31,077 bases of DNA from Symsagittifera roscoffensis (GCF_963678635.1 NC_087066.1:66501277-66532353), one strand, 5' to 3'; shown: positions 1 to 10,609, counted from the stretch's first letter. The notes: generated by a model not told the origin, from the sequence alone. A program made the numbers and translations.

Positions 1-1520
1 AATTCCGGCTGTTTTTTCACAATTCTCAATCAGAAACCTAAATTTTTGAATCAAGAAATTTCACTGAGTTTTTTTTTATCTTGAGCTCAAACGTTTGTAA
101 GGAAAGTTTGTAAGGAGAGTTTGTAAGGAAAGTTATCTGACAGCAACTGAATTTGAAGCAACTGAAGTTATCTGACAGAAACTGAACTTCTCACTGGGAA
201 CTTCTCAATTATGGGAAGTTCTTAAAAATCCCAAGACTGGAACGTTTTGTTTGAACTTCTCTGGAAGTGACCTGGTCATTGAATTCTTATTCAAGAATCA
301 CAATTATGAAGTGCAATCCTGAATTCTACGATAGTATTTTTTTCAGTTTTTGCTAGTTTTTTCGCTCAAAATATCTAATTTGCTGAACAAATTGAACAGT
401 TCTCAAAAAGTAGAATGGGAAGTTCTTGAAAGAATCTTTTTCGAAGGGTGTCGATTTTCTCAAGTTTCTTTCAGCTGGAAGAAGTTAATTGATAAAATTA
501 TGGCTGTTTTTTAACAATTATTAATTAGAAACCTAAACTCTAGGGTTAACTTTCCTCAACGGTCTTAATGTTGAGCTCAAACTGTTGCTAGTAGGATTAT
601 AACAAAGGTTTAAGCAGTAACAGGAAAAAAATTGTCTCTTAGTTTGTAAGGGAAGTTATTAACACCAACTGATTTTAAATCTAGTCAGTGTTTTGTATGA
701 CGGCTTCCTCGTCAAATAAATATTAAAAAGCAGAAATACAGGAAGTCTCTCAGCAAAAAACTCATAAGGTAACTTCGAGGTCTCGAACTTTTAATTCGGG
801 TATCTTATCGATAATTTTAGCTCAAAATTCATAATTTTTCTTGAGTTGGCTGAAAAAAAAGAATTGAACAAATTTGGTAACAGTATTTTTTGTGTCAGAA
901 AATCTGAATTACTAAAGAGTCTAAGACTATGGTTGAATTTGTTTTATGACAACTACTTTTCACTCCGAGAAACCAACAGATAGTAATTGAAAAATGATTG
1001 GCAAAAAAATGTTTCTGAATTTTATGGAAACTTGTTTTTGTCTGATTTATTCTCAGAGTAATTTAAGCGGAACATCACAAAAACTTAGTAAAACTTGAAT
1101 TCAGGTGTTTAAAAAATTCCAAGTTTGGAATTTTTGGTTTGAACTTCTCTGGAAGTGACATGGGGATTAAATAGCTTGGAAAAGGGGTGAATTGAATAAA
1201 TTTAGTTATCAGTAATTTTTGTGTCAGAAAACCTCAAAAGAAATCTAAGAATGTGGTTGAGTTTTTTAATGACAACCACCTATCACAGCCGTAATCAAAA
1301 AGATAGTACTTGAAAAATGATACGCAAAAAAATGTTTCTCAAGTTTACGGAAACTTGTTTTTGCCTCATTCGGTTAGAAAAAGTCAGTTTTGTCCGATTT
1401 TCATCTCAATCCACTTTGGGCGAAACATCAATGAAACTAAGCATAGTTTGAAAATCAGATAGTTAAAAGTTTTCAAGACGATTTTTTTGTTTGAACTTTT
1501 CTTGAAGTGACCTGTGGGTT
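1..1520. repeat. Rearranged left end of family I satellite array
   Basis: This stretch is made only of monomer pieces of the ~1-kb satellite. It opens mid-monomer with the AATTCCGGCTG segment also seen at 11921, 12809 and 13738, and runs through a landmark GACGGCTTCCTCG at 699. Monomer order is broken: after the segment GACATGGGGATTAAAT near 1156 the sequence jumps to a part normally about half a monomer away (TTGGAAAAGGGGTGAATTG). The segment ending in TTCTCTGGAAGTGACC therefore recurs at about 250, 1145 and 1500. I read these as unequal exchange or deletion scars. No open frame of note; no gene seen. Confidence 0.8.
93..131. repeat. 13-bp unit in three tandem copies
   Basis: The unit GTTTGTAAGGARA occurs three times back to back (93-105, 106-118, 119-131), with G instead of A in the middle copy. 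Other monomers have one copy of this motif before TATCTGACAGCAACTG, so this is a local slippage expansion inside a monomer. Confidence 0.85.
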
Positions 1521-2174
1521 AAATATTAATTTATTTAGGAATCACATGCACGAGTTCGCGAGTATCCAGGCTCACTCCAAATTTTTAAAAAAAAAAGAAG
1601 GAAATCAATTAATTGAACAGCAAAAACCTCGAAAGTTGTTTTCCAGTTCTCGAGTTTATTATTCGGGTATTTAATCGATATTTTTTGTTAAAAATTTGTC
1701 ATTTTTCTGGGCTTGGAGAACAGAAGTGAATTGAACAAATTTGAAATCAAGTAATTTTTTTTTCGAAGAACCTCAAAAAAGTCTAATAATATGGTTCAGT
1801 TTTTTTTAAAGATAACCACTTCTCACCTCGAGACACAAAAAATAGTACTTGAAAATTGATACGCAACAAAATACTCCTAAAATTACGGCGCAAACTCTCA
1901 GTTGTGCAAAAGTTACGACTTTTGAAAGTGATTTAAGCCACGTTTCTCGGTTTGTTTGTCAGTGAAAGTGATTGGGCGATTAAATTCTCAATTAGAAAAC
2001 TTATTCTAGGATTAAGATTTCTCAACGAAATTTTTCTATTTTCAGCTCAAAATTGTTAATAAAGTTATAAAATAGATTTAGGCAATAAGTAGAGAAAAAA
2101 AACAATGGTCTCTCTGTTTTGTATAGAAAGTTTCCTGACAACAAATGTTTTGAATTGTAATCAGTGTTTTGTAA
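699..2174. repeat. Family I monomer unit 1 (compound)
   Basis: Measured landmark to landmark (GACGGCTTCCTCG at 699 to GACGGCCTACTCG at 2175), this unit is 1,476 bp, about one and a half monomers. It includes a skipped landmark: near 1561-1600 the sequence reads GCTCACTCCAAATTTTT and then resumes the usual post-landmark text AATCAATTAATTGAACAGC, with the GACGGCTT core replaced by GAGTATCCAG. No coding content. Confidence 0.7.
1885..1965. repeat. Truncated fragment of the non-monomer insert
   Basis: ACGGCGCAAACTCTCAGTTG matches the right part of the insert at 3905 and 9694. Here the upstream ~59 bp kept in block B (7,620-7,675, containing GGTGATTTTTCTTCT) are missing, and AAAATT is joined directly to ACGGCG, so this copy has an internal deletion relative to its paralogue. 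After about 1965 the monomer resumes at GATTGGGCGATTAAATTCTC. Confidence 0.7.
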
Positions 2175-3032
2175 GACGGCCTACTCGCTCAATCGAAATC
2201 AAAGAGGCAAAAAAAAACTTTTTCGAAATGGAAAATTGTCAAGAGCTAACTTAGGGTTAAGAGATTTGAGCATATTTGGTTACTAGTAATTTTTGTGTGA
2301 AAAGACCTCAAAAAAATCTAAAAATGTGCTTGAGCTTTTTCATGACAACCATTTATCATCGCGAGAAACAAAAAGATAGTACTTGAAAAATGATACGCAA
2401 AAAAAAACGCTTCTCAAATTTACGGAAACTTGTTTCTGCTTCATTTGGTTAGAAAAAGTCAGTTTTATCCGATTTTTATCTCAATCCACTTTAAATGAAA
2501 CATCAAAGAAACTAAGTGAAGTTTGGAAATCAAGTAGTTAAAAGTTTTCAAGACGATTTTTTTGCTTGAATTTTTCTGGAAGATTGACCTGGGGATTAAA
2601 TATTAATATAGGAATCATAATTATGAAGTGCAACAGTAAATTCTACCATAGTATTTTAGTTTTCGAGTTTCTTTTTGTTGTTTTTGCTCAAGTTAAATTT
2701 TGCAGAGTGAATTGAAAATTTTTCATCAAAAGTATGAGATTGTTTGGAAGTTTTTGAAAGAATCTTTTTCGGAGACCGGATTTTTTTTCGTAACTTCTTT
2801 CAACGGCCAGAGGTTATTTGAACATTTCCAGCTAATTTTTCATAATTCTCAATTAGAAACATAAATTCTAGGTTTAGGGCGTTTCAATGATTTTTGAATC
2901 CTGAGTTGAAACGGTTGCTAGTGGGTTTATAACAAAATTCAAACTATGAGATCAGAAAAAAAATAGTTGTCTCTGAGTTTGTAGTGAAAGTTGTCTGATA
3001 CCAACGTCTTAATTTTAATCAATGTTTTGTAC
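2175..3032. repeat. Family I monomer unit 2
   Basis: 858 bp from GACGGCCTACTCG to the next landmark. It carries, in order, the blocks typical of the monomer: ATGATACGCAAAAAA, CTTGTTTCTGCTTCATTTGG, GAAACATCAAAGAAACTAAG, GGAATCATAATTATGAAGTG and TTGTCTCTGAGTTTGTA. Its paralogue in block B is 7966-8820. No coding content. Confidence 0.8.
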
Positions 3033-3540
3033 GACGGCTTCCTCGCTCACTCTAAAATTTAAAAAAAAGCTGAAAATCAATTAGTCTCGAACAGCAAAAA
3101 TCTCAAAAATTTACTTCCAGGTCTCGAGTTTATAATTCGGGTATTTAATCGATACTTTTTGTTGAAAAATTGTCATTTTTTTGGGCTTGGAGAACAGAAG
3201 TGAAATGAACAAATTTGATAACAAGTAGTTTTTTTTTCAGAAAACTTCAAAAAAATCTAAAAATAAAGTTGAGTTTTTTTATGACAACCATCACGAAAAT
3301 TTAGTAAAACTTGAATTCAGGTGTTTTAAAAGTTCCAAGTCTGGAGTTTTTTGTTTCAATTTCTCTGGAAGTGACCTGGCCTAGCGATTGAATTCTAATT
3401 TTAGAATCACAATTATGAAGTGCAATCCCGAACAATTTTTTCAGTTTCCGTTCTTTTTTTGGCTCAATATAGTTTATGCAGAACAAATTGAACAGTTCTC
3501 AAAAAATCTGATTGAAAATTTTTGAAAGAATCTTTTCACT

Positions 3541-3964
3541 TTCGGCTGCAGTCAATGGCTGTATACCACTAATTGACTTTGTCGTTTCTTACATAACATA
3601 TATTTTGAGGCTGAAACTAAAAAACAACTGAAGGTGAGTTATTTTTTTCAAAAAACTGAATGTTTCGCTCTAGTTATACAGTTATTGAGCTAATCATAAG
3701 TGTTTTGTCCATAGTCAGTTCACTTCGGTTTTCCATTGTTGTACAATTATTTCCTTTATAATGCGAATCAATCTTAATTCATACCGGGGCTGCACTTATG
3801 CTATGAGTAGCGTAGTTTTCTGAGATGATTAGCTAGATCACCAATAATTAGGTTTAAAAAAAAGTTTGGTGATTTTTCTTCTCTACTGAGCTGATATCAT
3901 GGTTACGGCGCAAACTCTCAGTTGTTCAAAACATGTTGAATTTGTAAGTGAATTACGGCAAGTG
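3541..3964. other. 424-bp non-monomer insert, copy in block A
   Basis: This sequence breaks the monomer after GAAAGAATCTTTTC and before ATTCGGGTAATTAATC, and its middle does not resemble the satellite. It includes TACCGGGGCTGCACTTATGC, a CTATGAGTAGCGTAG semi-palindrome and a strong splice-donor-like AAG|GTGAGTT (GT at 3634) followed 48 nt later by TTATACAG. Stops occur in all three frames around the donor, so it does not look like a coding exon. I see no clear terminal inverted repeats or target duplication. Origin unknown: gene fragment, non-autonomous element or captured flank are all possible. Confidence 0.6.
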
Positions 3965-4781
3965 ATTCGGGTAATTAATCAATAATTTTTGTTAAAAATT
4001 TGTCATTTTTCTGGGCTGGGAGAACAGTAGTGAATTGAACAAGTTTGATAACCAGTAATTTTTATTTCAGAAAACCTCAAAAAATGTAATAAAAAGATTT
4101 TTATTTTTATGACAGCCATCACAAAAACTTAGTAAAACTTGAATTCAGGTGTTTAAAAAAACTTTTTATTCGGGTATTTTGTCGAGAATTTTAATGAAGA
4201 ATTTATAGTTATTCTTGGCTTGGAAAAGAATTGTATTGAACAAACTTGGTTACCAGTAACTTTTGTGTCAAAAAATCTCAAAAAACGATCTAATAATGAG
4301 GTTGAGTTTTTTATGACAACCAATTTTCAACCCGAGAAATAAAAAGATAGTACTTGAAAACGATACCCAAAGAATGCTTCTGAAATTTGTGGAGAAACTT
4401 GTTTTTGCTTTTTTTGGTTAGAAAAAGTCAGTTTTGTCGGATTTTTTTTTCTCAACCCACTCTAAAACAAACATCAGGGAAACTAGGTAAAAATTTGAAA
4501 TCAGGTGATCAAAGATTTCAAACCTGGAGTTTTTTTATTCGAACTTCCCTGGAAATGACCTTTAAGAAGTGCAACCGAGACTTCTACCATAGTAATTTTG
4601 TTTTCGTTTTTTTTTCGTTTTTTTGCTCAAATTATGCTGAATAAAACGAAGAGTTCTCAAAAAAAAGTACGGCAGTTTTTCAAAAGAATATTCTGCACTG
4701 CAAAGACTCGATTTTGTTCTCAATTTCCTTCATCGTCATGATAAAATTATTTGATGATTTCCAGCTGTTCTGTCAAAATTC

Positions 4782-4815
4782 GAAGTTAGGGGTAACGAAG
4801 TTAACCCTAAACTTC
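4782..4815. repeat. Quasi-palindrome (hairpin-forming), copy A
   Basis: The left arm GAAGTTAGGGGTAAC and the right arm GTTAACCCTAAACTTC are near-perfect reverse complements around a 3-base GAA loop. Related monomers have one ordinary CTAGGGTTAAC-type string here (for example at 541-550), so the second arm seems to have been made locally, as template switching during replication would do. Confidence 0.75.
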
Positions 4816-4965
4816 ACAACCATTTTTTATCTGGAGCTCATACGGTTGCTAGATGGGTTATAGCAGAAATTTAAGCAAGAAGAACACTAAAAATTAATTG
4901 TCTCTGAGTTTGTTTTGAAAGGTATCTGAAATGAACTGGTCCTAATTCTAATCAAGGTTTCGTAC

Positions 4966-5882
4966 GACGGCTTCCGCGCTGGATCCAAAACAAAAAAAGC
5001 AGACAAACAGTTAGTCTCGAACAGCAAAAATGTCAAAAGTTAATTTCCAGGCCTTGATATATTTGTTCAGGTATTTTATCGATAATTTTCGTTAAAAAAT
5101 TTATCATTTTTGTTTGCTTGAGAAAAAAAGTGAAATGAACAAAACTGATTTACCAGTAATTTTAATGTCTAAAAACCTCGAAAAAAAATCTAAGAATGAC
5201 ATTGATTTTTTTTTAGCAAACACTTTTCACCCTGAGAAACAAAAAGACAGTACTTCAAAATTTATAGGCGAAAAAATGCTCCTGAGGTTTATGGAAACCA
5301 ATTTTTGCTTCATTTGATTAGAAAAGTCAGTTTTCATCTGTTTTTTTTTCTCATCTACCTTGAGCAAAACATCAGAAAAAAATTAAATAAAACATGGACG
5401 TCAGGTCATTAAAGTTTTCCAACCTAGACTTTTTTGTTTGAATTTCTCTGGAAACGACCAGGCGATGAAATTTTGATTTGGACTCGCAATTTTGAAGTTC
5501 AATTTTGAATTCTACCATGATATGTATTTCCTTTTTCTTCTCTTTCTTTGCTCAAATTATGAAGAAGAAAACTAACAGTTTTCAAAAAGTAGTATGGAAA
5601 AGTTTTGGAAGAGTCTTCTGCAAAGATTGGATTTTGTTCTCAATTTCCTTCAACGGGAAAAAGTTATTCGACGAACTTCCAGATGTTTTGTCACAGTTCT
5701 CAAATAGAAACCTAAAAGAGGGTCAAGATTTCTCAACGATTATTTGCCTGGAGCTCATAAGGTTTCTAGACGGGTTATAACAGAAATTTAAGCAAGAAGA
5801 ACAGTAAAAAATAATTGTCTCTGAGTTTGTATTGAAATTTATCTGAAATCTACTGGTCCTTATTCTAATCAAGGATTCGTAC
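4966..5882. repeat. Family I monomer unit 4
   Basis: 917 bp between landmarks (GACGGCTTCCGCG to GACAGATTCTGCG). It belongs to a subtype with GCGCTGGATCC right after the landmark, shared by units 5, 6 and 9. It contains the left part of the first 925-bp duplicate. Confidence 0.8.
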
Positions 5883-6141
5883 GACAGATTCTGCGCTGGA
5901 TCCAAAACAGAAAAAGCAGACAAACAGTTAGTCTCAACAGCAAAAATCTCAAAAGTTAACTTCCAGGCCTTGATTTTTTTTCGGCGGGTGTTTTATCGAT
6001 AATTTTCGTTAAAAATTTATCATTTTTGTTGGCCAGAAGAAAAAAAGTGAAATGAACAAAATTGGTTTACCAGTATTTTTAATGTCAGAAAGTCAGAAAA
6101 CCTCGAAAAAAAATCTAAGAATGACATTGAGTTTTTTATAA
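5217..6141 (+). repeat. 925-bp tandem duplicate, copy 1
   Basis: I see no difference between this segment and 6142-7066, including the nine-T run before CTCATCTACC. The unit is one monomer long. The pair starts where CAAACACTTTTCACC begins to match (the base before differs, G versus A) and ends at the same string. A 91-codon frame starting with TTG at 5505 (first ATG at 5517) lies inside. Its related frame in block B is changed mainly at amino-acid-altering positions and stops early, so I do not call it a gene. Confidence 0.9.
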
Positions 6142-6807
6142 CAAACACTTTTCACCCTGAGAAACAAAAAGACAGTACTTCAAAATTTATAGGCGAAAAA
6201 ATGCTCCTGAGGTTTATGGAAACCAATTTTTGCTTCATTTGATTAGAAAAGTCAGTTTTCATCTGTTTTTTTTTCTCATCTACCTTGAGCAAAACATCAG
6301 AAAAAAATTAAATAAAACATGGACGTCAGGTCATTAAAGTTTTCCAACCTAGACTTTTTTGTTTGAATTTCTCTGGAAACGACCAGGCGATGAAATTTTG
6401 ATTTGGACTCGCAATTTTGAAGTTCAATTTTGAATTCTACCATGATATGTATTTCCTTTTTCTTCTCTTTCTTTGCTCAAATTATGAAGAAGAAAACTAA
6501 CAGTTTTCAAAAAGTAGTATGGAAAAGTTTTGGAAGAGTCTTCTGCAAAGATTGGATTTTGTTCTCAATTTCCTTCAACGGGAAAAAGTTATTCGACGAA
6601 CTTCCAGATGTTTTGTCACAGTTCTCAAATAGAAACCTAAAAGAGGGTCAAGATTTCTCAACGATTATTTGCCTGGAGCTCATAAGGTTTCTAGACGGGT
6701 TATAACAGAAATTTAAGCAAGAAGAACAGTAAAAAATAATTGTCTCTGAGTTTGTATTGAAATTTATCTGAAATCTACTGGTCCTTATTCTAATCAAGGA
6801 TTCGTAC
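5883..6807. repeat. Family I monomer unit 5
   Basis: Exactly 925 bp between landmarks GACAGATTCTGCG; it spans the junction of the two perfect duplicates. No coding content supported. Confidence 0.8.
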
Positions 6808-7066
6808 GACAGATTCTGCGCTGGATCCAAAACAGAAAAAGCAGACAAACAGTTAGTCTCAACAGCAAAAATCTCAAAAGTTAACTTCCAGGCCTTGATT
6901 TTTTTTCGGCGGGTGTTTTATCGATAATTTTCGTTAAAAATTTATCATTTTTGTTGGCCAGAAGAAAAAAAGTGAAATGAACAAAATTGGTTTACCAGTA
7001 TTTTTAATGTCAGAAAGTCAGAAAACCTCGAAAAAAAATCTAAGAATGACATTGAGTTTTTTATAA
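6142..7066 (+). repeat. 925-bp tandem duplicate, copy 2
   Basis: Head-to-tail with copy 1 and identical as far as I can read. After 7066 the array continues with the same start (CAAACACTTTTCACCC) but soon diverges (CCAAGAAACAAAATGTAAT). The event therefore looks like an unequal exchange between adjacent similar monomers, recent enough that no mutation is visible. Confidence 0.9.
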
Positions 7067-7965
7067 CAAACACTTTTCACCCCAAGAAACAAAATGTAAT
7101 ACTTCAAAAGTGATAGAAAAAAAACGCTCCTGAAGTTTATTGAAACCTATTTTTGCTTCATTTGATTAGAAAAGTCCGTTTTCATCAGTTTTTTCTCATC
7201 TACCTTGAGCGAAACATCAGAAAAATTGAAGTCAGGTGATTAAATTTTTCAAGCCTTTAAATATTAATTTATTTAGGAATCACATGCACGAGTTCGCGAG
7301 TATCCAGGCTCACTCCAAATTTTTTTAAAAAAAAGAAGGAAATCAATTAATTGAACAGCAAAAACCTCGAAAGTTGTTTTCCAGTTCTCGAGTTTATTAT
7401 TCGGGTATTTAATCGATATTTTTCGTTAAAAATTTGTCATTTTTCTGGGCTTGGATAACAGAAGTGAATTGAACAAATTTGATATCAAGTTGAAAAACCT
7501 CAAAAAAGTCTAATAATATGGTTCAGTTTTTTTTAAAGATAACCACTTCTCACCCCGAGACACAAAAAATAGTACTTGAAAATTGATACGCAACAAAATG
7601 CTCCTAAAATTTATAGAAACTTGTTAAATAAACTTTTTGGTGATTTTTCTTCTCCACAGAGGTAATATCATGGTTACGGCGCAAACTCTCAGTTGTGCAA
7701 AAGTTACGACTTTTGAAAGTGATTTAAGCCACGTTTCTCGGTTTGTTTGTCAGTGAAAGTGATTGGGCGATTAAATTCTCAATTAGAAAACTTATTCTAG
7801 GATTAAGATTTCTCAACGAAATTTTTCTATTTTCAGCTCAAAATTGTTAATAAAGTTATAAAATAGATTTAGGCAATAAGTAGAGAAAAAAAACAATGGT
7901 CTCTCTGTTTTGTATAGAAAGTTTCCTGACACCAAATGTTTTGAAATGTAATCAGTGTTTTGTAA
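6808..7965. repeat. Family I monomer unit 6 (compound, A/B boundary)
   Basis: 1,158 bp between landmarks. At about 7259 the sequence AAGCCTTTAA switches into ATATTAATTTATTTAGGAATC, which is also the left edge of block A at 1523. This is therefore the junction between the end of the first higher-order unit and the start of the second. Confidence 0.75.
7622..7755. repeat. Partial insert fragment in block B
   Basis: Contains GGTGATTTTTCTTCTCCAC, then TAATATCATGGTTACGGCGC and CAAACTCTCAGTTGTGC, matching the right end of the 424-bp insert (3870-3925). The rest of the insert is absent. It then reads into GAAAGTGATTGGGCGATTAAA and ordinary monomer. It is more complete than its block A partner at 1885. 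Confidence 0.7.
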
Positions 7966-8820
7966 GACGGCCTAGTCGCTCAATCGAAATTAAAAAGGCA
8001 AAAAAAAAACTTTTTCGAAATGGAAAATTGTCAAGAGCTAACTTAGGGTTAAGAGATTTGAGCAACTTTGGTTACTAGTAATTTTTGTGTCAAAGAACCT
8101 CAAAAAATCTAAAAATGTGCTTGAGCTTTTTCATGACAACCATTTATCATCGCGAGAAACAAAAAGATAGTACTTGAAAAATGATACGCAAAAAACGCTT
8201 CTCAAGTTTAAGGAAACTTGTTTCTGCTTCATTTGGTTAGAAAAAGTCAGTTTTATCCGTTTTTTTATCTCCATCCACTTTAAACGAAACATCAAAGAAA
8301 CTAAGTGAAGTTTGGAAATCAAGTAGTTAAAAGTTTTCAAGACGATTTTTTTGCTTAAATTTTTCTGGAAGTGACCTGGGGATTAAATATTAATAGAGGA
8401 ATCATAATTATGAAGTGCAACAGTAAATTCTACCATAGTATTATAGTTTTCCAGTTTGTTTTTGTTGTTTTTGCTCAAGTTAAATTTTGCAGAGTGAATT
8501 GAAAACTTTTCATCAAATAGTATGAGATTGTTTGGAAGTTTTTGAAAGAATCTTTTTCGGAGACCGGATTTTTTTTCGTAACTTCTTTCAACGGCCAGAG
8601 GTTATTTGAACATTTCCAGCTATTTTTTCATAATTCTCAATTAGAAACATAAATTCTAGGTTTAGGGCGTTTCAATGATTTTTGAATCCTGAGTTGAAAC
8701 GGTTGCTAGTGGGTTTATAACAAAATTCAAACAATGAGATCAGAAAAAAAATAGTTGTCTCTGAGTTTGTAGTGAAAGTTGTCTGATACCAACGTCTTAA
8801 TTTTAATCAATGTTTTGTGC
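7966..8820. repeat. Family I monomer unit 7
   Basis: 855 bp between landmarks (GACGGCCTAGTCG to GACGGCTTCCTCG). Direct paralogue of unit 2 (2175-3032) with a few percent substitutions and small indels in A/T runs. Frames of about 60-70 codons on both strands here have no features of a protein. Confidence 0.8.
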
Positions 8821-9329
8821 GACGGCTTCCTCGCTCACTCTAAATGTTTTTTAAAAAAGCAGAAAATCAATTAGTCGCGAACAGCAAAAATCTCAAAAAT
8901 TTACTTCTAGGTCTCGAGTTTATAATTCGGGTATTTAATCGATACTTTTTGTTAAAAAATTTTCAATTTTCTGGGCTTGCAGAACAGAAGTGAAATGAAC
9001 AAATTTGATAACAAGTAATTTTTATTTCAGAAAACCTCAAAAAAATCTAAAAATAAATTGAGTTTTTTCATGACAACCATCACGAAAATTTAGTAAAACT
9101 TGAATTCAGGTGTTTTAAAAGTTCCAAGTCTGGAGTTTTTTGTTTCAATTTCTCTGAAAATGACCTGGCGTGGCGATTGAATTCTAATTTTAGAATCACA
9201 ATTATGAAGTGCAACCCCGAACGATTTTTTCAGTTTTTGTTCTTTTTTTGGCTCAATATAGTTTATGCAGAACAAATTGAACAGTTCTCAAAAAATCTGA
9301 TTGAAAATTTTTGAAAGAATCTTTTCCCT

Positions 9330-9753
9330 TTCGGCTGCAGTCAATGGCTGTATACCACTAATTGACTTTGTCGTTTCTTACATAACATATATTTTGAGGC
9401 TGAAACTAAAAAACAACTGAAGGTGAGTTATTTTTTTCAAAAAACTGAATGTTTCGCTCTAGTTATACAGTTATTGAGCTAATCATAAGTGTTTTGTCCA
9501 TAGTCAGTTCACTTCGGTTTTCCATTGTTGTACAATTATTTCCTTTATAATGCGAATCAATCTTAATTCATACCGGGGCTGCACTTATGCTATGAGTAGC
9601 GTAGTTTTCTGAGATGATTAGCTAGATCACCAATAATTAGGTTTAAAAAAAAGTTTGGTGATTTTTCTTCTCTACTGAGCTGATATCATGGTTACGGCGC
9701 AAACTCTCAGTTTTTCAAAACCTGTTGATTTTGTAAGTGACTTACGGCAAGTG
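9330..9753. other. 424-bp non-monomer insert, copy in block B
   Basis: Nearly identical to 3541-3964 with an offset of 5,789 bp. The donor-like AAG|GTGAGTT is preserved (GT at 9423). Visible differences are few and confined mostly to the right end (for example CAGTTTTTCAAAACCTG versus CAGTTGTTCAAAACATG). Because both copies have the same borders, one insertion followed by the 5.7-kb duplication explains both. Confidence 0.6.
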
Positions 9754-10575
9754 ATTCGGGTATTTAATCAATAATTTTTGTTAAAAATTTGTCATTTTTC
9801 TGGGCTGGTGAATTGAACAAGTTTGATAACCAGTAATTTTTATTTCAGAAAACCTCAAAAAAATGTAATAAAAAGATTTATTTTTTTATGACAGCCATCA
9901 CGAAAACTTAGTAAAACTTGAATTCAGATGTTTAAAAAAAACTTATTGTTCGGGTTTTTTGTTGAGAATTTTAATGAAAAATTTATAGTTTTTCTTGGCT
10001 TGGAAAAGAATTGAATTGAACAAACTTGGTTACCAGTAACTTTTGTGTCAAAAAACCTCAAAAAAACGATCTAATAATGTGGTTGAGTTTTTTATGACAA
10101 CCAATTTTCAACCCGAAAAATAAAAAGATAGTACTTGAAAACGATGCCCAAAGAATGCATCTGAAATTTGTGGAGAAACTTGTTTTTGCTTTTTTTGGTT
10201 AGAAAAAGTCAGTTTTGTCGGATTTTTTTTCTCAACCCACTCTAAAACAAACATCAAGGAAACTAAGTAAAAATTTGAAATCAGGTGATCAAAGGTTTCA
10301 AACCTGGAGTTTTTTTATTCGAACTTCCCTGGAAATGACCTTTAAGAATCACAATTAAGAAGTGCAACCGAGACTTCTACCATAGTAATTTTGTTTTCGT
10401 TTTTTTTTCGTTTTTTTTTGCTCAAATTATGCTGAATAAAACGAAGAGTTCTCAAAAAAAGTACGGCAGTTTTTTAAAAGAATATTCTGCACTGCAAAGA
10501 CTCGATTTTGTTCTCAATTTCCTTCATCGTCATGATAAAATTATTTGATGATTTCCAGCTGTTCTGTCAAAATTC

Positions 10576-10609
10576 GAAGTTAGGGGTAACAAAGTTAACC
10601 CTAAACTTC
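10576..10609. repeat. Quasi-palindrome (hairpin-forming), copy B
   Basis: Same inverted arms as at 4782-4815; the loop is AAA here instead of GAA. Its presence in both blocks shows that it predates the 5.7-kb duplication. Confidence 0.75.

Larger units (their letters stand above)
3033..4965. repeat. Family I monomer unit 3 with internal insert (compound)
   Basis: 1,933 bp between landmarks, close to the 1,940 bp of its block B paralogue (8821-10760). It consists of one monomer interrupted at about 3541 by unrelated sequence, then parts of a second monomer in which the landmark has been lost. Short minus-strand frames, such as 3301-3486, are recurrent only because the DNA is repeated. Confidence 0.75.
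1521..5712. repeat. Higher-order repeat block A
   Basis: Block A is a multi-monomer segment repeated as block B at 7259-11490. The offset is 5,738 bp at the left edge, 5,789 bp near 3301 and 5,777-5,795 bp near 5,200-5,500, so the copies differ by several small indels. By eye they differ by a few percent in substitutions. Both carry the same 424-bp non-monomer insert, the same hairpin-like sequence near GGGTAAC, and monomers of matching lengths in the same order. The duplication therefore covered several monomers after the insert had already arrived. Confidence 0.85.

Noticed and set aside
2068-2075. TTAGGC string, the nematode telomere unit
   Set aside because: Only isolated single units are seen (also near 19585); there is no tandem run, so it is not telomeric DNA.
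3340-3365. TTGTTTCA resembling the CTGTTTCA core upstream of nematode 21U piRNA genes (also near 9140 and 20978)
   Set aside because: The first base does not match and I found no exact core. In A+T-rich DNA such near matches are expected by chance.
3875-3900. GGTTTAAAAAAAAGTTTGGTG, a look-alike of the nematode spliced leader SL1
   Set aside because: It lacks the TTACCC centre, a proper donor after the leader and an Sm site, so this is an accidental A/T-rich resemblance.
3541-3964. Insert considered as a DNA transposon or Helitron
   Set aside because: No terminal inverted repeats, target duplication or convincing CTRR-with-hairpin end could be placed at the borders.
5505-5780. 91-codon frame with hydrophobic start, repeated at 6430 and related to 11282
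   Set aside because: The first two are identical because of the perfect 925-bp duplication. Against the 11282 copy nearly all differences alter amino acids, that copy stops at 62 codons, and other monomers have stops or frameshifts in the same place. The frame opens with TTG.
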